Shown in pieces: positions 15,286 through 22,724 of a stretch of 23,859 bases of DNA. Source of the stretch: Solobacterium sp. (lineage in GTDB: Bacteria > Bacillota_I > Bacilli_A > Erysipelotrichales > Erysipelotrichaceae); contig JAFYGX010000001.1 of assembly GCA_017543025.1 (NCBI GenBank), positions 1 through 23,859 of the forward strand. Direction: 5' to 3'. The notes under the pieces were generated by a model that searched no databases, was not told where the DNA came from, and saw only the letters and a list, made by a program, of their open reading frames with translations. A program made the position numbers and the translations under genes. Numbering within the stretch: position 1 is the stretch's first letter; every line of letters starts with the position of its first letter.

Positions 15286-17461
15286 CTTCAATTTCCGTAC
15301 CTTTGCTTATAAGGGTGCCGGGATCGATGTTCTGCGAGACGACCAGCCCTTCGCCATGCAGGCGGAAGCCGAACTGCGTCACCTGCCAGAGTGCCATTAC
15401 ATCTTTCCGGGTCCATCCGGTCATATCCGGCATTACAAAGGAGTTGGTATCGGTTATCAGGAAGATCTTGTTTCCGTTGACCGGCGCACCGGGCTGCGGA
15501 TACTGATCAATAACCGAAGAGCCGTTTCCGAAAACCATCACCTGTCCGTTCAGCGGCGCCAGTTTCCGTCCGGCATAGGAAATAGAGTGGTTGATCAGTG
15601 AAGGCATCACGCCGGCGCGTCTGACTTCGCCTTCCGGAACCTCTGTTCCCTGTTCTGTCTGAACTTCCGGTTCCTCTTCTCCGTTTGTCACATTCGCATA
15701 GCCAAGTTCCATTGCCGTTTTGCGCAGGAGGTTCTGCACCGGTTCGGTGCGGTAGTGTGCATCGTGGTTATAAGGCGCTTCGAAACAGTAGTAAACGATC
15801 ACCTTCGGATCATTCGCCGGCATTGCGCTCATCAGTGAGGCAATCGTATAACCGGACATGTAGGAACCGTTGATCGATACCTGGGTTGTTCCGGTCTTGC
15901 CGATGATATCGCATTCGGGAATCCGGTAGTACTTTGCGGTGCCGTCGTCTTCATTCACTGTCCGGTACAGAATCTCCTGCACCTGTTTCGCAGTTGCTTC
16001 CGTGATCGGATTTCCCGTTTCTCTGACTTCCGCCTGATACAGAATCCGGTTATTGTCATACGCATCCCGGATGGATTCCACATAATACGGCCGCTTCATG
16101 ACTCCGTCAGAAAAGATTGCCGAGTATGCCTGTAGCATCTGCAGCATGGTTACAGTTGATCCCTGCCCATAGGAAATCGCGATCTTGTCTGCTGGCCATG
16201 TGAAATTGAGATAGCCGGTTTCTTCCGGCATGCCGTCTGTTTTTACCGCCTGAAAATAACCGAATCGCTTCAGATAATCCAGATTTGTATCCGAGCCGAT
16301 CAGCTCTGTCTGAATCGAAGCCGCAACGACGTTGGAGGAATACATCAGTCCATGGTCATAATCAATCATTCCGAAACGGTTGCCGGACGCATTCGTAATC
16401 GGATGTTCGCTTCCGTAAGATGCACGGTACGGGTTCCGGTCTTCATCCCAGGTGTAATAATAGATGTCCGAATCAATCAGTTCACTTCCGTCATAGACTC
16501 CTTCGTTAATCGCAGCCGCCCAGGTAATGGATTTCAGTGTGGAGCCCGGCTCATACGGAAGCTGTGCACCGTAGTTGTTGTAATCCTGAATATCGAGCGT
16601 ATTCGGATCAAAGCCAGGATATTGTCCCCAGGCAAGGATCTTGCCGGTATCAATTTCCATGACAGCACCCCAGATCCGCTCTGCCTTGAATGTCTGCTGC
16701 GTCATCAGAAATGTCTCTTCCAGCGCTTCCTGGATTTCCTGATCAAGGGTGGTGTAGACGTTTTTCCCATTTTCCGCACTCTTGGTCTCTTCCTTCATAC
16801 CCGGCAGAATATAGCCGTTTTTATCTGCCTGATAGATTCGATAGCCGTCATCCCCCCTCAGATACGAATCGAGATACAGCTCTGTTCCCATCCGCCCGAT
16901 CGTGGAGCCGGTTTCATCAGACTGCGCAAAGCCGATCAGATTGGAGGCGAATGTGCCAAGCGGATAAACACGCTGAATACTGTCGGTAAATTCAATCCCG
17001 GGAAGCCCGAGTTCTTCAATCTGACGCTTTGTGGACTCGGAAATATTTCTGCCTGCAGTTCCAAGTTCTGTCTGCCATACATCCTGATTCAGATAATTCA
17101 GAATTGACTCTTTATCGGTTCTCAGAATTCTCGCAAGTTCGGAAGCAGTCTTTTCCTTATCCTTCACATAAGTGATTTCTCCCCCGACAGACAGACGGTC
17201 CTCCGCAAGAATGCAGATGATATTGTACGTACGGTTGTCTTCGGCAATAATCGTACCATCTCTTGTATAGATGTTGCCCCGCATCGCTTTCTCCGTCTCG
17301 CGGATCGTGTTTGCGGAGTCTGCATAGGCAGAAAGATCCGTGCCGCTGCGAAAATGTTTCTTGGCAATTGCAACATAAAAAACATTAGCGGAAAGCAATG
17401 TCATTACCGCTAATGCACTGATAAAGATAAAGAGTACCGTTCGTTTCCCCCGGTCTTTCAT
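15272..17461 (-). CDS. pbpB: Division-type class B penicillin-binding protein with two PASTA domains
   Basis: 729 residues. It is a transpeptidase that crosslinks septal peptidoglycan. A basic N-terminus and one membrane segment (about 9-31) lead to the dimerisation domain (about 50-240). The transpeptidase domain carries the acyl-serine motif EPGSTLK (Ser307, Lys310), SSN (375-377) and GKTGTT (521-526), all intact. An acidic linker (about 600-615) is followed by two PASTA repeats reaching the C-terminus. PASTA tails mark SpoVD/PBP2x/PBP2B-type proteins. It starts three bases after the ftsL stop and sits in the division cluster, so the FtsI/PBP2B role is well supported. The symbol follows Bacillus usage; ftsI would be equally fair. 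Confidence 0.95.
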   Translation of the reverse strand: MKDRGKRTVLFIFISALAVMTLLSANVFYVAIAKKHFRSGTDLSAYADSANTIRETEKAMRGNIYTRDGTIIAEDNRTYNIICILAEDRLSVGGEITYVKDKEKTASELARILRTDKESILNYLNQDVWQTELGTAGRNISESTKRQIEELGLPGIEFTDSIQRVYPLGTFASNLIGFAQSDETGSTIGRMGTELYLDSYLRGDDGYRIYQADKNGYILPGMKEETKSAENGKNVYTTLDQEIQEALEETFLMTQQTFKAERIWGAVMEIDTGKILAWGQYPGFDPNTLDIQDYNNYGAQLPYEPGSTLKSITWAAAINEGVYDGSELIDSDIYYYTWDEDRNPYRASYGSEHPITNASGNRFGMIDYDHGLMYSSNVVAASIQTELIGSDTNLDYLKRFGYFQAVKTDGMPEETGYLNFTWPADKIAISYGQGSTVTMLQMLQAYSAIFSDGVMKRPYYVESIRDAYDNNRILYQAEVRETGNPITEATAKQVQEILYRTVNEDDGTAKYYRIPECDIIGKTGTTQVSINGSYMSGYTIASLMSAMPANDPKVIVYYCFEAPYNHDAHYRTEPVQNLLRKTAMELGYANVTNGEEEPEVQTEQGTEVPEGEVRRAGVMPSLINHSISYAGRKLAPLNGQVMVFGNGSSVIDQYPQPGAPVNGNKIFLITDTNSFVMPDMTGWTRKDVMALWQVTQFGFRLHGEGLVVSQNIDPGTLISKGTEIEVEFE

Positions 17462-17464
17462 CCA

Positions 17465-17776
17465 CTAGTCTCCGTCGGCCTTAGTAATAGTTATAATATT
17501 ATCCTGCACAAGATTCAATCCTTTATCCGCCGCGATCGAGTTCACCCGTTCACGGTTATTCAATGTATTGACCTCGACAGCGACCGCGTCATTTTTTACC
17601 TGCAGTTCAGCAATCTTTGCTTCTATCTCCTGTTTTTTCGAACTCAGAGAATTGTTGTAGCTGCGCAGAAACAGCGTAGAACACAGGTAAAGCAACGACG
17701 AAATGACAAGAAGCGTCATTGAAAACGTCCCCATCTTCAGTTTTCTTTTTTTTCTGCTTTTTGTATTCTCTGCCAT
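17465..17776 (-). CDS. ftsL: Cell-division protein FtsL
   Basis: 103 residues from the ATG at 17776; a TTG at 17785 overlapping the rsmH stop is the alternative start. A very basic cytoplasmic tail (about 5-15) is followed by one membrane segment (about 17-38) and a coiled-coil-like external part (SSKKQEIEAKIAELQVKN). This is the FtsL/DivIC plan. FtsL joins FtsB and the septal PBP to activate wall synthesis. Sequence conservation in FtsL is low, so the call rests on topology and on the position between rsmH and the PBP gene. Confidence 0.88.
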   Translation of the reverse strand: MAENTKSRKKRKLKMGTFSMTLLVISSLLYLCSTLFLRSYNNSLSSKKQEIEAKIAELQVKNDAVAVEVNTLNNRERVNSIAADKGLNLVQDNIITITKADGD

Positions 17777-17781
17777 AATTC

Positions 17782-18726
17782 TCAACCTGCTTTTCTGATT
17801 CGTTCGATCACTCTCAGTTTTGCGCTGTGTGATCTTCTGTTTTCTTCTAATTCTTCTTCACCTGCGATCACCGGATGCCGGGTCACAAGGGAGAAGGAGG
17901 CCTGCTCCATCTGTGAGGCTTTCAACGGAAGCCTGGGATCCACAGATGGAGCAGAGGATAATCGTCTGAATGTCGTTTTCACGATCCTGTCTTCCAGTGA
18001 GTGGAACGTGATCACCGCGCACCTGCCGCCGGTTTTCAGCAGCGAGCACGCATCGTTCAGTCCTTCCTGAAGCGAATCAAGTTCATGATTCACCTCAATC
18101 CGGATTGCCTGAAACGTCTGTTTTGCCGGATGCCCTTTTTTTCTGAGCACAGCATCCGGAAGTGCGGAACGAACCGTATCGGCAAGCTGACCGGTCGTAT
18201 CGATGGGAGAAGCTTCCCGCTGACGCTCAATCGCACGTGCGATTGCCTTTGCATAGCGTTCTTCTCCGTACTCCTTCAGAATCCGGACAAGATCCTGAAA
18301 CGGATACCGGTTGACCACTTCCCATGCGCTGAGACGCTGCGTCCGGTCCATGCGCATATCGAGCCTGGTGTCAAAGCGGTAGGAAAACCCGCGCTCAGGA
18401 TCATCGAACTGCGGCGATGAAACACCGAGGTCCATCATGATGCCGTCCGCCTCTTCCACTCCCAGCTGCGCAAGAACCGCCTTCATGTTCCGGAAATCTT
18501 CATGAAGATAGGTCACTCTGTCACCGTATTCCTTCAGATTCTGTGCCGACTCATTCAGGGCTGTTTCATCTTTGTCAAATGCATAAAGATGACCGTTCTG
18601 CAGTCTGCTCAGCAGAAGCCCGGCATGTCCGCCGCGCCCGAGCGTGCCGTCCACATAAATTCCGTCCGGCTTCACATCCAGAAGATCGATTGTCTCATGC
18701 AGAAGTACACTGGCATGTCGCATCAT
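17782..18726 (-). CDS. rsmH: 16S rRNA (cytosine-1402-N4)-methyltransferase RsmH
   Basis: 314 residues, normal length. It methylates C1402 of 16S rRNA with S-adenosylmethionine. N-terminal HASVLLHE (4-11), the SAM motif DGTLGRGGH (26-34), DLGVSSPQFDDPERGFSY and the ITFHSLEDRIVK segment are all RsmH hallmarks. The start overlaps the mraZ stop (ATGATG over TGA). Second gene of the division cluster, as in most bacteria. Also known as mraW. Confidence 0.97.
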   Translation of the reverse strand: MMRHASVLLHETIDLLDVKPDGIYVDGTLGRGGHAGLLLSRLQNGHLYAFDKDETALNESAQNLKEYGDRVTYLHEDFRNMKAVLAQLGVEEADGIMMDLGVSSPQFDDPERGFSYRFDTRLDMRMDRTQRLSAWEVVNRYPFQDLVRILKEYGEERYAKAIARAIERQREASPIDTTGQLADTVRSALPDAVLRKKGHPAKQTFQAIRIEVNHELDSLQEGLNDACSLLKTGGRCAVITFHSLEDRIVKTTFRRLSSAPSVDPRLPLKASQMEQASFSLVTRHPVIAGEEELEENRRSHSAKLRVIERIRKAG

Positions 18727-19154
18727 ATCAGAAACTCCGTCAGCGTTTCCGCTGCAGCTTCCAGGGACTCTTCCGAATCCTGGTTATATGCTTCCCAGCG
18801 CTCCTCTGCCCAGATCTCAACATGATCACCGGTTCCGATTACTGAGCATTTCTTGACAATGCCTGCCGCAGTAATCAGCGAAGACGGAAGCTGAATTCTT
18901 CCCTGACTGTCCGGTTCGCATTCAACAGCCTTGGAAAGAAAAATACGAGAAAACTGTCTTCCCGCTTTGTTTGTCAGGGGTATTGCATTGATCTTTTCTG
19001 CCAGACGATCCCATTTTTCCTGGGTATATACCGTAAGACATCCGTCAAGATACCTCGTGACAATGAAAGTGCTGCCCAGCTCTTCCCGGAAACGGGATGG
19101 AATAATCAGGCGGTTTTTCGCATCCAGACTGTGATGGTACTCCCCCATGAACAT
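18723..19154 (-). CDS. mraZ: Transcriptional regulator MraZ
   Basis: 143 residues from the ATG at 19154, giving the family-typical start MFMGEYHHSLDAKNRLIIP. The open frame extends upstream to 19265, but that part covers the promoter and operator and is not conserved. Two SpoVT/AbrB-like DXXXR motifs are present: DAKNR (residues 11-15) and DSQGR later. MraZ forms a ring-shaped oligomer that binds tandem repeats ahead of its own operon and regulates it; four such repeats lie immediately upstream here. First gene of mraZ-rsmH-ftsL-pbp-mraY, overlapping rsmH by four bases. Confidence 0.96.
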   Translation of the reverse strand: MFMGEYHHSLDAKNRLIIPSRFREELGSTFIVTRYLDGCLTVYTQEKWDRLAEKINAIPLTNKAGRQFSRIFLSKAVECEPDSQGRIQLPSSLITAAGIVKKCSVIGTGDHVEIWAEERWEAYNQDSEESLEAAAETLTEFLI

Positions 19155-19162
19155 CCCAGAAT

Positions 19163-19202
19163 CCCCCACTTTCCTCCACTGTGTGGCACTTTCTACCACA
19201 AG
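19163..19202 (-). promoter_or_regulatory. MraZ operator: four tandem 10-bp repeats
   Basis: On the minus strand, in exact 10-base register: CTTGTGGTAG (19202-19193), AAAGTGCCAC (19192-19183), ACAGTGGAGG (19182-19173), AAAGTGGGGG (19172-19163). GTG occupies positions 4-6 of every unit. MraZ sites in E. coli (TGGGN with 5-base spacing) and in Mollicutes (AAAGTG with 3-base spacing) also have a 10-bp period. The first repeat covers the predicted transcript start, and the last ends eight bases before the mraZ ATG. Confidence 0.75.
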
Positions 19203-19228
19203 GATACCACAACCTGTCTCTTTTGCAA
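19201..19228 (-). promoter_or_regulatory. Promoter of the mraZ operon
   Basis: TTGCAA (19228-19223), 16-bp spacer, TATCCT (19206-19201) with an extended TGG ahead, on the minus strand. The predicted start (about 19194) falls in the first MraZ repeat, so bound MraZ would cover the initiation site. Confidence 0.6.
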
Positions 19229-19325
19229 GGGGAACTTCCGCCCGCACGGCTGTCTCAGGCAGCACTGAAACGAGCGCATATGCGTTCTGTCAGACCAGAC
19301 TGGATGCACTTCTGCATCAGAAACG

Positions 19326-19364
19326 AAAAAAAGCTCCGCAGGCAGGTTTATACCATTACGGAGC
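19326..19364 (-). terminator. Second terminator after rpmF
   Basis: GCTCCG (19364-19359) pairs with CGGAGC (19338-19333) on the minus strand, with an inner GGTA/TGCC helix, followed by seven T. It lies 22 bases after the first rpmF terminator and upstream of the mraZ promoter. Confidence 0.7.
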
Positions 19365-19386
19365 GATGTTCTGTGATGCCAGAGAT

Positions 19387-19414
19387 AAAAAAAAGAGCCC
19401 TTATTACAGGACTC
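19387..19414 (-). terminator. Terminator of yceD-rpmF
   Basis: GAGTCCT (19414-19408) pairs with AGGGCTC (19401-19395), loop GTAATA, then eight T on the minus strand. Placed 17 bases after the rpmF stop codon. Confidence 0.85.
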
Positions 19415-19431
19415 CGATCTGCCGTTTACTA

Positions 19432-19602
19432 TTAGGCTTTTGCTTTCGCACTGCCGGTAGAACCGCACTGCGGGCAAGCATGATGCGGCTGCTTGAAGGA
19501 ACCGCATTCCGGACATCTGACAAGTGTCGGAGTCGCAAGTTTGTAATGTGTGCGACGCTTATCCCGTCTTGTCTTGGAATTTCTTCTCTGCTGTACTGCC
19601 AT
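19432..19602 (-). CDS. rpmF: 50S ribosomal protein L32
   Basis: 56 residues from the ATG at 19602; an in-frame extension to 19626 overlaps yceD and is not L32-like. AGGAGGTG precedes this ATG. The N-terminus [20 protein letters not shown] is characteristic. Two CxxC pairs (CPECG and CPQCG) form the zinc ribbon found in one L32 type, so the cysteine-containing form is present. It follows yceD by 13 bases, the usual pairing. Confidence 0.97.
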   Translation of the reverse strand: MAVQQRRNSKTRRDKRRTHYKLATPTLVRCPECGSFKQPHHACPQCGSTGSAKAKA

Positions 19603-19615
19603 TGCCTGACACCTC

Positions 19616-20119
19616 CTACTTCTCAATCCATTCTCTGAGCTTCGCCAGGCGGGGATCTATCGTGTCCTTCCGGCTCTTCTCATATTCTTCTTCACTCATG
19701 ATCTTCCAGCCATCACCGCTCGGATAATCTTCCGGTCTGGCTTCTGTCGCCTGCAGCGGAACTTCCAGCAGGATTGCATCAATCACCGCCGGTGTAAGAT
19801 CAATCATTTCATCTGTAACGATGCGGACACTGTCATCATTGCTGTCCCCTTCTTCAAAGGAATAGTATTCTGTTGTATCTGTTTCAAACGGAACTTCGAT
19901 CTCCTTATTCGTGATCGCATCCGGACACAGCATAATCCCTCTGATATTCAGGTCCGCATAAAAGCGATCGGTGCCTTCCAGATAACCATTTCCGCTTACG
20001 TGAGCTTCCTTCAGGGAATTAATCCGGGTATTGCCGGCAAATTCCTTCGCATCGATCTTCACATCCTCATCGATATGAACGTGCGGATTCCGGATCAGCT
20101 CTGATCTACTCCAAATCAC
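19616..20119 (-). CDS. yceD: YceD/DUF177 family protein
   Basis: 167 residues from the GTG at 20119. The ATG at 20152 is rejected because it lies inside the TATAAT -10 box. AAGGAG sits eight bases before the GTG. The family is linked to large-subunit rRNA accumulation, and its gene is almost always next to rpmF, as here. The [22 protein letters not shown] segment matches the family core, but the CxxC seen in many members is reduced to one Cys. Acidic protein, no membrane segments. Confidence 0.88.
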   Translation of the reverse strand: MIWSRSELIRNPHVHIDEDVKIDAKEFAGNTRINSLKEAHVSGNGYLEGTDRFYADLNIRGIMLCPDAITNKEIEVPFETDTTEYYSFEEGDSNDDSVRIVTDEMIDLTPAVIDAILLEVPLQATEARPEDYPSGDGWKIMSEEEYEKSRKDTIDPRLAKLREWIEK

Positions 20120-20150
20120 AGTTGTATCTCCTTCATCGTCAGCGCCCTTC

Positions 20151-20178
20151 ATTATAGCAAAAGAGAAATCAAAATCAA
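20151..20178 (-). promoter_or_regulatory. Promoter of yceD-rpmF
   Basis: TTGATT (20178-20173), 16-bp spacer, TATAAT (20156-20151) within TTGCTATAATG on the minus strand. It decides the yceD start: the transcript begins near 20144, downstream of the first in-frame ATG. Confidence 0.7.
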
Positions 20179-20183
20179 CAGTT

Positions 20184-21104
20184 TTATCGTCTCAGCTTAT
20201 GATCAAGCCATCTCAGGATATCGTTATACACTTTCTGATATTCCGTTTCATTCAGAATCTCATGCCGCATATTCGGATACAGCTTTGTCAGCACATTATG
20301 ATATCCGGCCATCTTGACCGTATCTACTGAATCCGCAAATCCCGCATCTCCGCCGATGCACGGGTCTTCCCTGCCAGCCAGAAAGTAAACCGGCATTTTC
20401 GGGTTGCGGCAATGGTAATTTTTCAGATCATGCATCCTTCGCATGCCTTCCAGCTCGTCAAGATATCCCTGTACCGTAAAGCCGAATCCGCACATCGGAT
20501 CATCCAGGTAATTCTGCACATTCTGCTTATTATAGGAAAGCCAGTCAACTGCGGTTTTCGGATTCTTTACAGACTTGTTGAAATTCCCCGTTACCAGATG
20601 ATCCATCAGCTTTGACATTCCGGTCTTTCCTCTTACTCCGCGAATCTGCTTGCCCAGCGCAATTCCCGCATTGACTGCACGCCGCCAGTTCGGCGCCCCT
20701 GTCAGAATCAGACCGTCAATCTGATCATCATATTCCTGAATAAAACAGCGCGAGATCATCGACCCCATGGAATGTCCGAGCAGAACAACCGGAACGCCCG
20801 GAAATTCCTTCCGCGCACGGGCAACTGCTCTTGCGGCACTGTTCACAAGTCCCTGCCAGCCTTCATATCCGAAATGTCCTGTAATTTGCGCGCTTTCACC
20901 GTGTCCGGGAAGATCATAGGTGATTACCCCATAACCGTTTTCCGCAAGAAATTCTGCAAACCGGACATAGCGTTTCCGATGTTCAGCCATTCCGTGAACA
21001 ATCACCACGGAGCCTTTTTCCTTTCCTTCAGGACGGAAGATGTTATACGCAAGTCTCACCATAAATGATTCTGTATCCTCCTGCATTTCCATTATATACT
21101 TCAT
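20184..21104 (-). CDS. Alpha/beta hydrolase, monoacylglycerol lipase/lysophospholipase-like
   Basis: 306 residues if started at 21104. The frame stays open up to 21704, but that extension is antisense to tmcAL and is rejected. The oxyanion-side motif VHGMAEHRKRY (36-46) and nucleophile elbow GHSMGS (Ser112) are clear. Acid Asp247 (AGREDP) and base His281 (MRHEILNE) complete a catalytic triad. This is the Hydrolase_4 fold that cleaves monoacylglycerols or lysophospholipids; the substrate here is unknown. There is no signal peptide, so it is probably cytoplasmic. The start is uncertain: Met at 21104, 21092 and 21062 are all possible, and the only good Shine-Dalgarno (AGGAGG near 21077) is 14 bases before the last. 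No terminator separates it from yceD. Confidence 0.87.
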   Translation of the reverse strand: MKYIMEMQEDTESFMVRLAYNIFRPEGKEKGSVVIVHGMAEHRKRYVRFAEFLAENGYGVITYDLPGHGESAQITGHFGYEGWQGLVNSAARAVARARKEFPGVPVVLLGHSMGSMISRCFIQEYDDQIDGLILTGAPNWRRAVNAGIALGKQIRGVRGKTGMSKLMDHLVTGNFNKSVKNPKTAVDWLSYNKQNVQNYLDDPMCGFGFTVQGYLDELEGMRRMHDLKNYHCRNPKMPVYFLAGREDPCIGGDAGFADSVDTVKMAGYHNVLTKLYPNMRHEILNETEYQKVYNDILRWLDHKLRR

Positions 21105-21119
21105 ATATGCCGATTGGCT

Positions 21120-21136
21120 TCCGGGTTCTGCCCGGA
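21120..21136. repeat. Inverted repeat in the hydrolase-tmcAL divergent region
   Basis: TCCGGG, loop TTCTG, CCCGGA. A 6-bp GC-rich hairpin in the 60-base gap between the divergent starts; it would be in the 5' leader of one or both transcripts, or serve as an operator. No U-run follows on either strand. Confidence 0.5.
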
Positions 21137-21164
21137 CAGACAGCTGAAAGTGAGAAAACTGACT

Positions 21165-22295
21165 ATGAAAATCTGCGGAATCGCTGCGGAATACAATCCG
21201 TTTCATACCGGCCATCAGTACCAGATCGAGGAAGTCCGCCGCAGGACGGACTGCGACCTGATCCTCGCAGTCATGTCCGGTGATTTTGTTCAGCGCGGAG
21301 AACCTGCCGTTGCCGATAAAATCACCCGCGCCGTATGTGCTGTTAAAAACGGAGTGGATGCGGTGATTTCCCTCCCTTACATTTACTCCACACAGTCCGC
21401 CTCCTGGTTTGCCCATGGCGCAATGAGCCTGCTTAAGCTTGCCGGAGCAGACTGTGTTTCCTTCGGAAGTGAATGCGGAAATCTTGAGAATCTGCTCGAA
21501 ATTGCCGAAACACCGGTCAACCCCGATCATCTGCACGAGTCCATGGATACCGGCATGAGTTTTCCGAAAGCCTACAGTCTCCTGACCACCGACATGCGTC
21601 CGAATGACATTCTTGCGGTATCCTATCTCAAGGAGCTGGAAGGCAGCGGGATTCAGCCGGTTCTGATTCAGCGCAGCAGCAGCTACAACGACCCTCAGCT
21701 TCACGAAGTCAGCAGCGCGCTTGCAATCCGCACCGCAATGAAAGAAAACCGGGACATCAGGGGACTGACTCCGCTCGATTGGCTTTCCTCTTCCGACATC
21801 CCCTGGATGGAACAGTACTGGCCTTACCTGCGGACGTTTCTTCTTCTAAGCGACAGTCAGGTACTGTCCTCTTACCAGATGTTTTCGGAAGGGATCGAAA
21901 ACCATCTGAAAGAACAGGCAAAAGAAGCTTCTTCCTGGAAGGAATTTCTCCGGCTCAGCGTCAATTACCGCTATACTGCTTCGCGTATCCGCAGAACCTG
22001 CCTGCAGGCGATGCTGCAGATCACAAAAGAAGAAGTGAAACGGCTCGGCGAACCGGATACGCTTCAGGTACTTGCATTCAACGAAAAAGGAAAAGAATGG
22101 CTCCATTCCATGCGCAAATCCGATGTGAAGATCGCCAGCCGGTTTGCCCGTGTTCCGTGGCACTGGCGGCAGATGGAATTCCGCAGCCTCATGCTTTATA
22201 CGTCTGTCATGGACGAAAAAAAGCGCCGTGAGATCATCGAGCGTGAGATCGGAGGCGCAGTTTATGTAAAGCAGGATTCAGATCCGTCGGCCTAG
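21165..22295 (+). CDS. tmcAL: tRNA(Met) cytidine acetate ligase
   Basis: 376 residues from the ATG at 21165, giving MKICGIAAEYNPFHTGHQYQ, the standard start; the open frame to 21114 is not conserved. In the family, TmcAL uses acetate and ATP to make N4-acetylcytidine at the wobble base of elongator tRNA-Met. The HTGH nucleotidyltransferase motif (14-17) and MSGDFVQRGEP (37-47) are diagnostic. Formerly YlbM/DUF795. One of only two plus-strand genes in the window. It diverges from the hydrolase and its last 18 bases overlap the end of tagD tail to tail, leaving no room for a terminator between them. Confidence 0.95.
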   Translation: MKICGIAAEYNPFHTGHQYQIEEVRRRTDCDLILAVMSGDFVQRGEPAVADKITRAVCAVKNGVDAVISLPYIYSTQSASWFAHGAMSLLKLAGADCVSFGSECGNLENLLEIAETPVNPDHLHESMDTGMSFPKAYSLLTTDMRPNDILAVSYLKELEGSGIQPVLIQRSSSYNDPQLHEVSSALAIRTAMKENRDIRGLTPLDWLSSSDIPWMEQYWPYLRTFLLLSDSQVLSSYQMFSEGIENHLKEQAKEASSWKEFLRLSVNYRYTASRIRRTCLQAMLQITKEEVKRLGEPDTLQVLAFNEKGKEWLHSMRKSDVKIASRFARVPWHWRQMEFRSLMLYTSVMDEKKRREIIEREIGGAVYVKQDSDPSA

Positions 22296-22679
22296 CTTTT
22301 CCAGATCTTCCTTTATCTTTGTTGTGGAGATTCCGGCTGTTCGCGGCAGATAAACCACTTCGCAGAGTTCTTTCAGCTCATCGAATTTTCCTTCCCAGTC
22401 ATCACCCATCACAAAGATATCCGCCTGATATCTGATGATGTCATCTTTCTTCTGTTCCCAGCTGCATTCCGGAACCACAAGATCAACATAGCGGATCGCT
22501 TCCAGCATGGCCTTTCGCTCCTCATAGGGGTGATAGGCCGTTTTTCCTTTTCCGGCATTGAATTCATCCGTAGAAAGTGCAACGATCAGATAATCCCCCA
22601 ATGCGCGTGCCCGCTGAAGAAGACGGATGTGGCCCCAGTGGAGCAGATCATAAGTACCGTAGGTAATTACCCGTTTCAT
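22278..22679 (-). CDS. tagD: Glycerol-3-phosphate cytidylyltransferase
   Basis: 133 residues, family length. It makes CDP-glycerol from CTP and glycerol-3-phosphate for teichoic acid synthesis. GTYDLLHWGH (8-17) contains the HxGH motif, and RTAGISTT (113-120) is the second signature. The ATG follows AAGGGAGG. Just 15 bases upstream ends a strong terminator hairpin, so expression must come through that hairpin from the YebC-like gene side. Other cytidylyltransferases of this fold (for ethanolamine or sugar phosphates) differ in length; TagD is the best fit. It agrees with the LCP ligase at the other end of the window. Confidence 0.93.
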   Translation of the reverse strand: MKRVITYGTYDLLHWGHIRLLQRARALGDYLIVALSTDEFNAGKGKTAYHPYEERKAMLEAIRYVDLVVPECSWEQKKDDIIRYQADIFVMGDDWEGKFDELKELCEVVYLPRTAGISTTKIKEDLEKLGRRI

Positions 22680-22694
22680 CTTTACCTCCCTTCG

Positions 22695-22720
22695 AAAAAA
22701 GACAGTCCCCTGTCTTTTTT
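22695..22720 (-). terminator. Terminator/possible attenuator between the YebC-like gene and tagD
   Basis: AAAAAAGACAG / CTGTCTTTTTT, an 11-bp stem with a 4-base loop, symmetric and so active on both strands. It starts four bases after the YebC-like stop codon. The tagD Shine-Dalgarno begins about five bases after the U-run. Confidence 0.88.
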
Positions 22721-22724
22721 CATG

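Noticed and set aside
19155..19265. 37-residue N-terminal extension of MraZ
   Set aside because: MraZ proteins start with MFMGEY; the extension covers the promoter and operator repeats.
21105..21704. 200-residue N-terminal extension of the alpha/beta hydrolase
   Set aside because: Antisense to tmcAL; the hydrolase fold begins only after 21104 and is complete without it.
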